The notes beneath the pieces are model-generated. The model worked only from the letters and a program-made list of their open reading frames with translations, searched no databases and was not told the DNA's origin. A stretch of DNA of 6,796 nucleotides, taken from contig JAKAZC010000156.1 of the NCBI GenBank assembly GCA_021826655.1, positions 1 to 6,796 on the forward strand, read 5' to 3'. Below are positions 5,847-6,796 of this stretch, in pieces. The translations under genes and the position numbers were made by a program. This DNA comes from Actinomycetes bacterium (GTDB taxonomy: Bacteria; Actinomycetota; Acidimicrobiia; Acidimicrobiales; RAAP-2). The first letter of the stretch is position 1. Every line of letters begins with the position of its first letter.

Positions 5847-6476
5847 TCAGGCGCTCGTGAGGTTCCAGGCGCCCAGGTGGCGGTCGAGACCGAGCGCGGC
5901 CAGCCGGGCCCAGTTGAGGGCGCCGGCGCGGGTGTCGAGGTCAGTGGCGATCCGTTCCTTGCCCCGGGTCCGGGCATGGCGTCCGCCCCAGCTCTGCCTG
6001 ACGAAGTGGGAGATCTTGCCCTCGACGACGGGCCGGTTGGCCCGGTAGCGCTCTTTCCAGCCGGGGTCTTGCTGGTCGGCCCGGGCCTGGGCCAGGAGGC
6101 CCTCGTGGGGGTGGACCGAGATGCTGCGTCCGGCCCTCGACTTGGTGCAGGCCTGGCGCATCGGACAGGTTCGGCAGTGGATCTTGAACGAGGCCGTCCC
6201 ACGTTTGTCGCGTGTCGCGTTGATGGTCACGGCCTGTCCGGCCGGGCACGTCACGGTGTTGTGCCCGGTGTCGACCCGGAACTGGTCCTTGGTGAACAGT
6301 CCGGTCGAGTTGCGCACCGGCGGGACCGGCGGGACCTTGGCCGTGACGGTGAAGCCCCGTGCTCCAAGGGCGTGGCGGGTGGCACCGTCCGCGTGGGCGG
6401 AGTCGCCGAACACCTCGGGCTCGTCTTGTGCGTCGGCCAACGAGGCCACCAGGTCATCTCTGGAGGAGCGCAGCAC
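5847..6476 (-). pseudogene. IS1182-family (DDE) transposase, C-terminal half, truncated
   Basis: This 209-codon frame is the catalytic C-terminal half of an IS1182-type transposase. Visible: VFGDSAHADG (22-31), whose Asp-25 matches the second catalytic Asp; FRVDTGHNTVTCPAGQAV (66-83), the usual VTCPAG strand; a C-x2-C-x5-C cluster (C101, C104, C110) with CPMRQACT; GRSISVHPHEGLL (116-128); YRANRPVVEGKISHF (144-158) with the catalytic Glu-152; and GGRHARTRGKER (164-175). Complete family members are usually about 450-550 residues and carry the first catalytic Asp in the missing N-terminal half. The frame can be followed upstream to base 6539 without a stop, but TGA at 6542-6540 closes it, and no frame beyond supplies the missing part. 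GTG 6476-6474 is only the first available start, not a believable native one. The fragment should be inactive unless the N-terminal part is supplied by frameshifting. It marks past mobile-element insertion downstream of the glycan-initiation gene. Confidence 0.85.
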
Positions 6477-6796
6477 GTCAAGGGGGGCTACAGGCCGGTT
6501 CGGCTTGTCTCCGGTGACGGTGCCGGGTGCATGACCGCATCATGGGCGCGCTGACAGAGCTGTCCGACCAGGTCGGAGCTCGAGGGGGCAGGCAAGGCCG
6601 GCCGGAGGCCGCCCGCAGGGGCAGCCTTGGCGGCACGGTCAGTGACGCCTCACATCATGATGTCCGAAGCCGGGCCGCAACCAGGTGGACTCGATCAGAT
6701 GCGCGGTCTCGCCGCAGAGCGGGGACCATGACCTCGAACGAGCTCGCACCGGGTCGCGTCCGGTCCGTCCGCTGGATCCGGGGTGACCGATCAGTC
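6477..6796. other. Decayed right-edge stretch upstream of the transposase fragment
   Basis: No intact gene is seen. On the minus strand three short frames succeed one another, each closed by stops (for example TGA 6641-6639 and TGA 6542-6540), with locally good third-position G/C bias. One reads ETAHLIESTWLRPGFGHH before its stop and another reads DLVGQLCQRAHDAV. This is what a frameshifted or chimeric transposase remnant would look like, but I cannot align it securely to the IS1182 N-terminal half. A plus-strand frame from ATG 6542 runs to the edge but is arginine-rich and looks like a shadow. Confidence 0.4.

Larger units (their letters stand above)
5762..6792. repeat. 11-base inverted repeat flanking the transposase remnant (candidate IS ends)
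   Basis: GATCGGTCACC at 5762-5772 recurs as its reverse complement GGTGACCGATC at 6782-6792. The two arms bracket the transposase fragment and the hairpin in about 1.03 kb. They might be terminal inverted repeats of an internally deleted element. However, an 11-base match is expected a few times by chance in a window of this size, the arms do not extend outward, and no target duplication is visible. Confidence 0.2.

Noticed and set aside
1..6796. CRISPR array, tRNA, rRNA or riboswitch
   Set aside because: No regularly spaced repeats, no cloverleaf or conserved rRNA segments, and no recognisable riboswitch core were seen on reading either strand.

Overview
The window reads as high-GC actinobacterial chromosome. 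The coding frames have strongly G/C-biased third positions, GTG is used as a start codon, and genes are joined by 4-base GTGA overlaps. An Acidimicrobiia-type lineage is possible, but this rests on overall protein feel and not on a search. The contents are a surface-polysaccharide (exopolysaccharide, capsule or O-antigen type) glycosyltransferase cluster, followed on the right by remains of an insertion sequence.

Layout from left to right: (1) bases 1-255 hold the end of the minus-strand cluster and possibly the first codons of another leftward gene cut by the edge; this is unresolved. (2) Three glycosyltransferases lie on the minus strand and read right to left: a GT-B (GT4-like) enzyme (2690-3862), a WbbL-like GT2 enzyme (1755-2693, overlapping it by the 4-base GTGA), then a 524-base gap, then a second GT2 enzyme (256-1230). 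(3) A roughly 400-base divergent control region (3863-4269) carries a very good plus-strand promoter (TATAAT at 4126-4131), a purine-rich leader, and a 31-codon reading frame with its own Shine-Dalgarno that overlaps the next gene by ATGA. (4) A membrane-bound polyprenyl-phosphate sugar-1-phosphate transferase (4270-5601, plus strand) would start the lipid-linked glycan. (5) A noncoding stretch contains a strong hairpin (5779-5808). (6) A convergent minus-strand IS1182-type transposase C-terminal half (5847-6476) sits against a decayed stretch reaching the right edge.

How the genes fit together: the sugar transferase loads the first sugar-1-phosphate onto undecaprenyl or decaprenyl phosphate at the inner face of the membrane. 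The three glycosyltransferases, transcribed from the other side of the same control region, would then add sugars in turn. No flippase, polymerase or nucleotide-sugar synthesis gene is inside the window, so the final polymer cannot be named.

I see no clearly new system here. The observations most worth a second look are the translated-looking leader peptide coupled to the sugar transferase, the EpsB/PEP-CTERM-like C-terminal signature of that enzyme, the abortive ATGA frame just after it, and the broken transposase with its flanking hairpin and inverted repeat.
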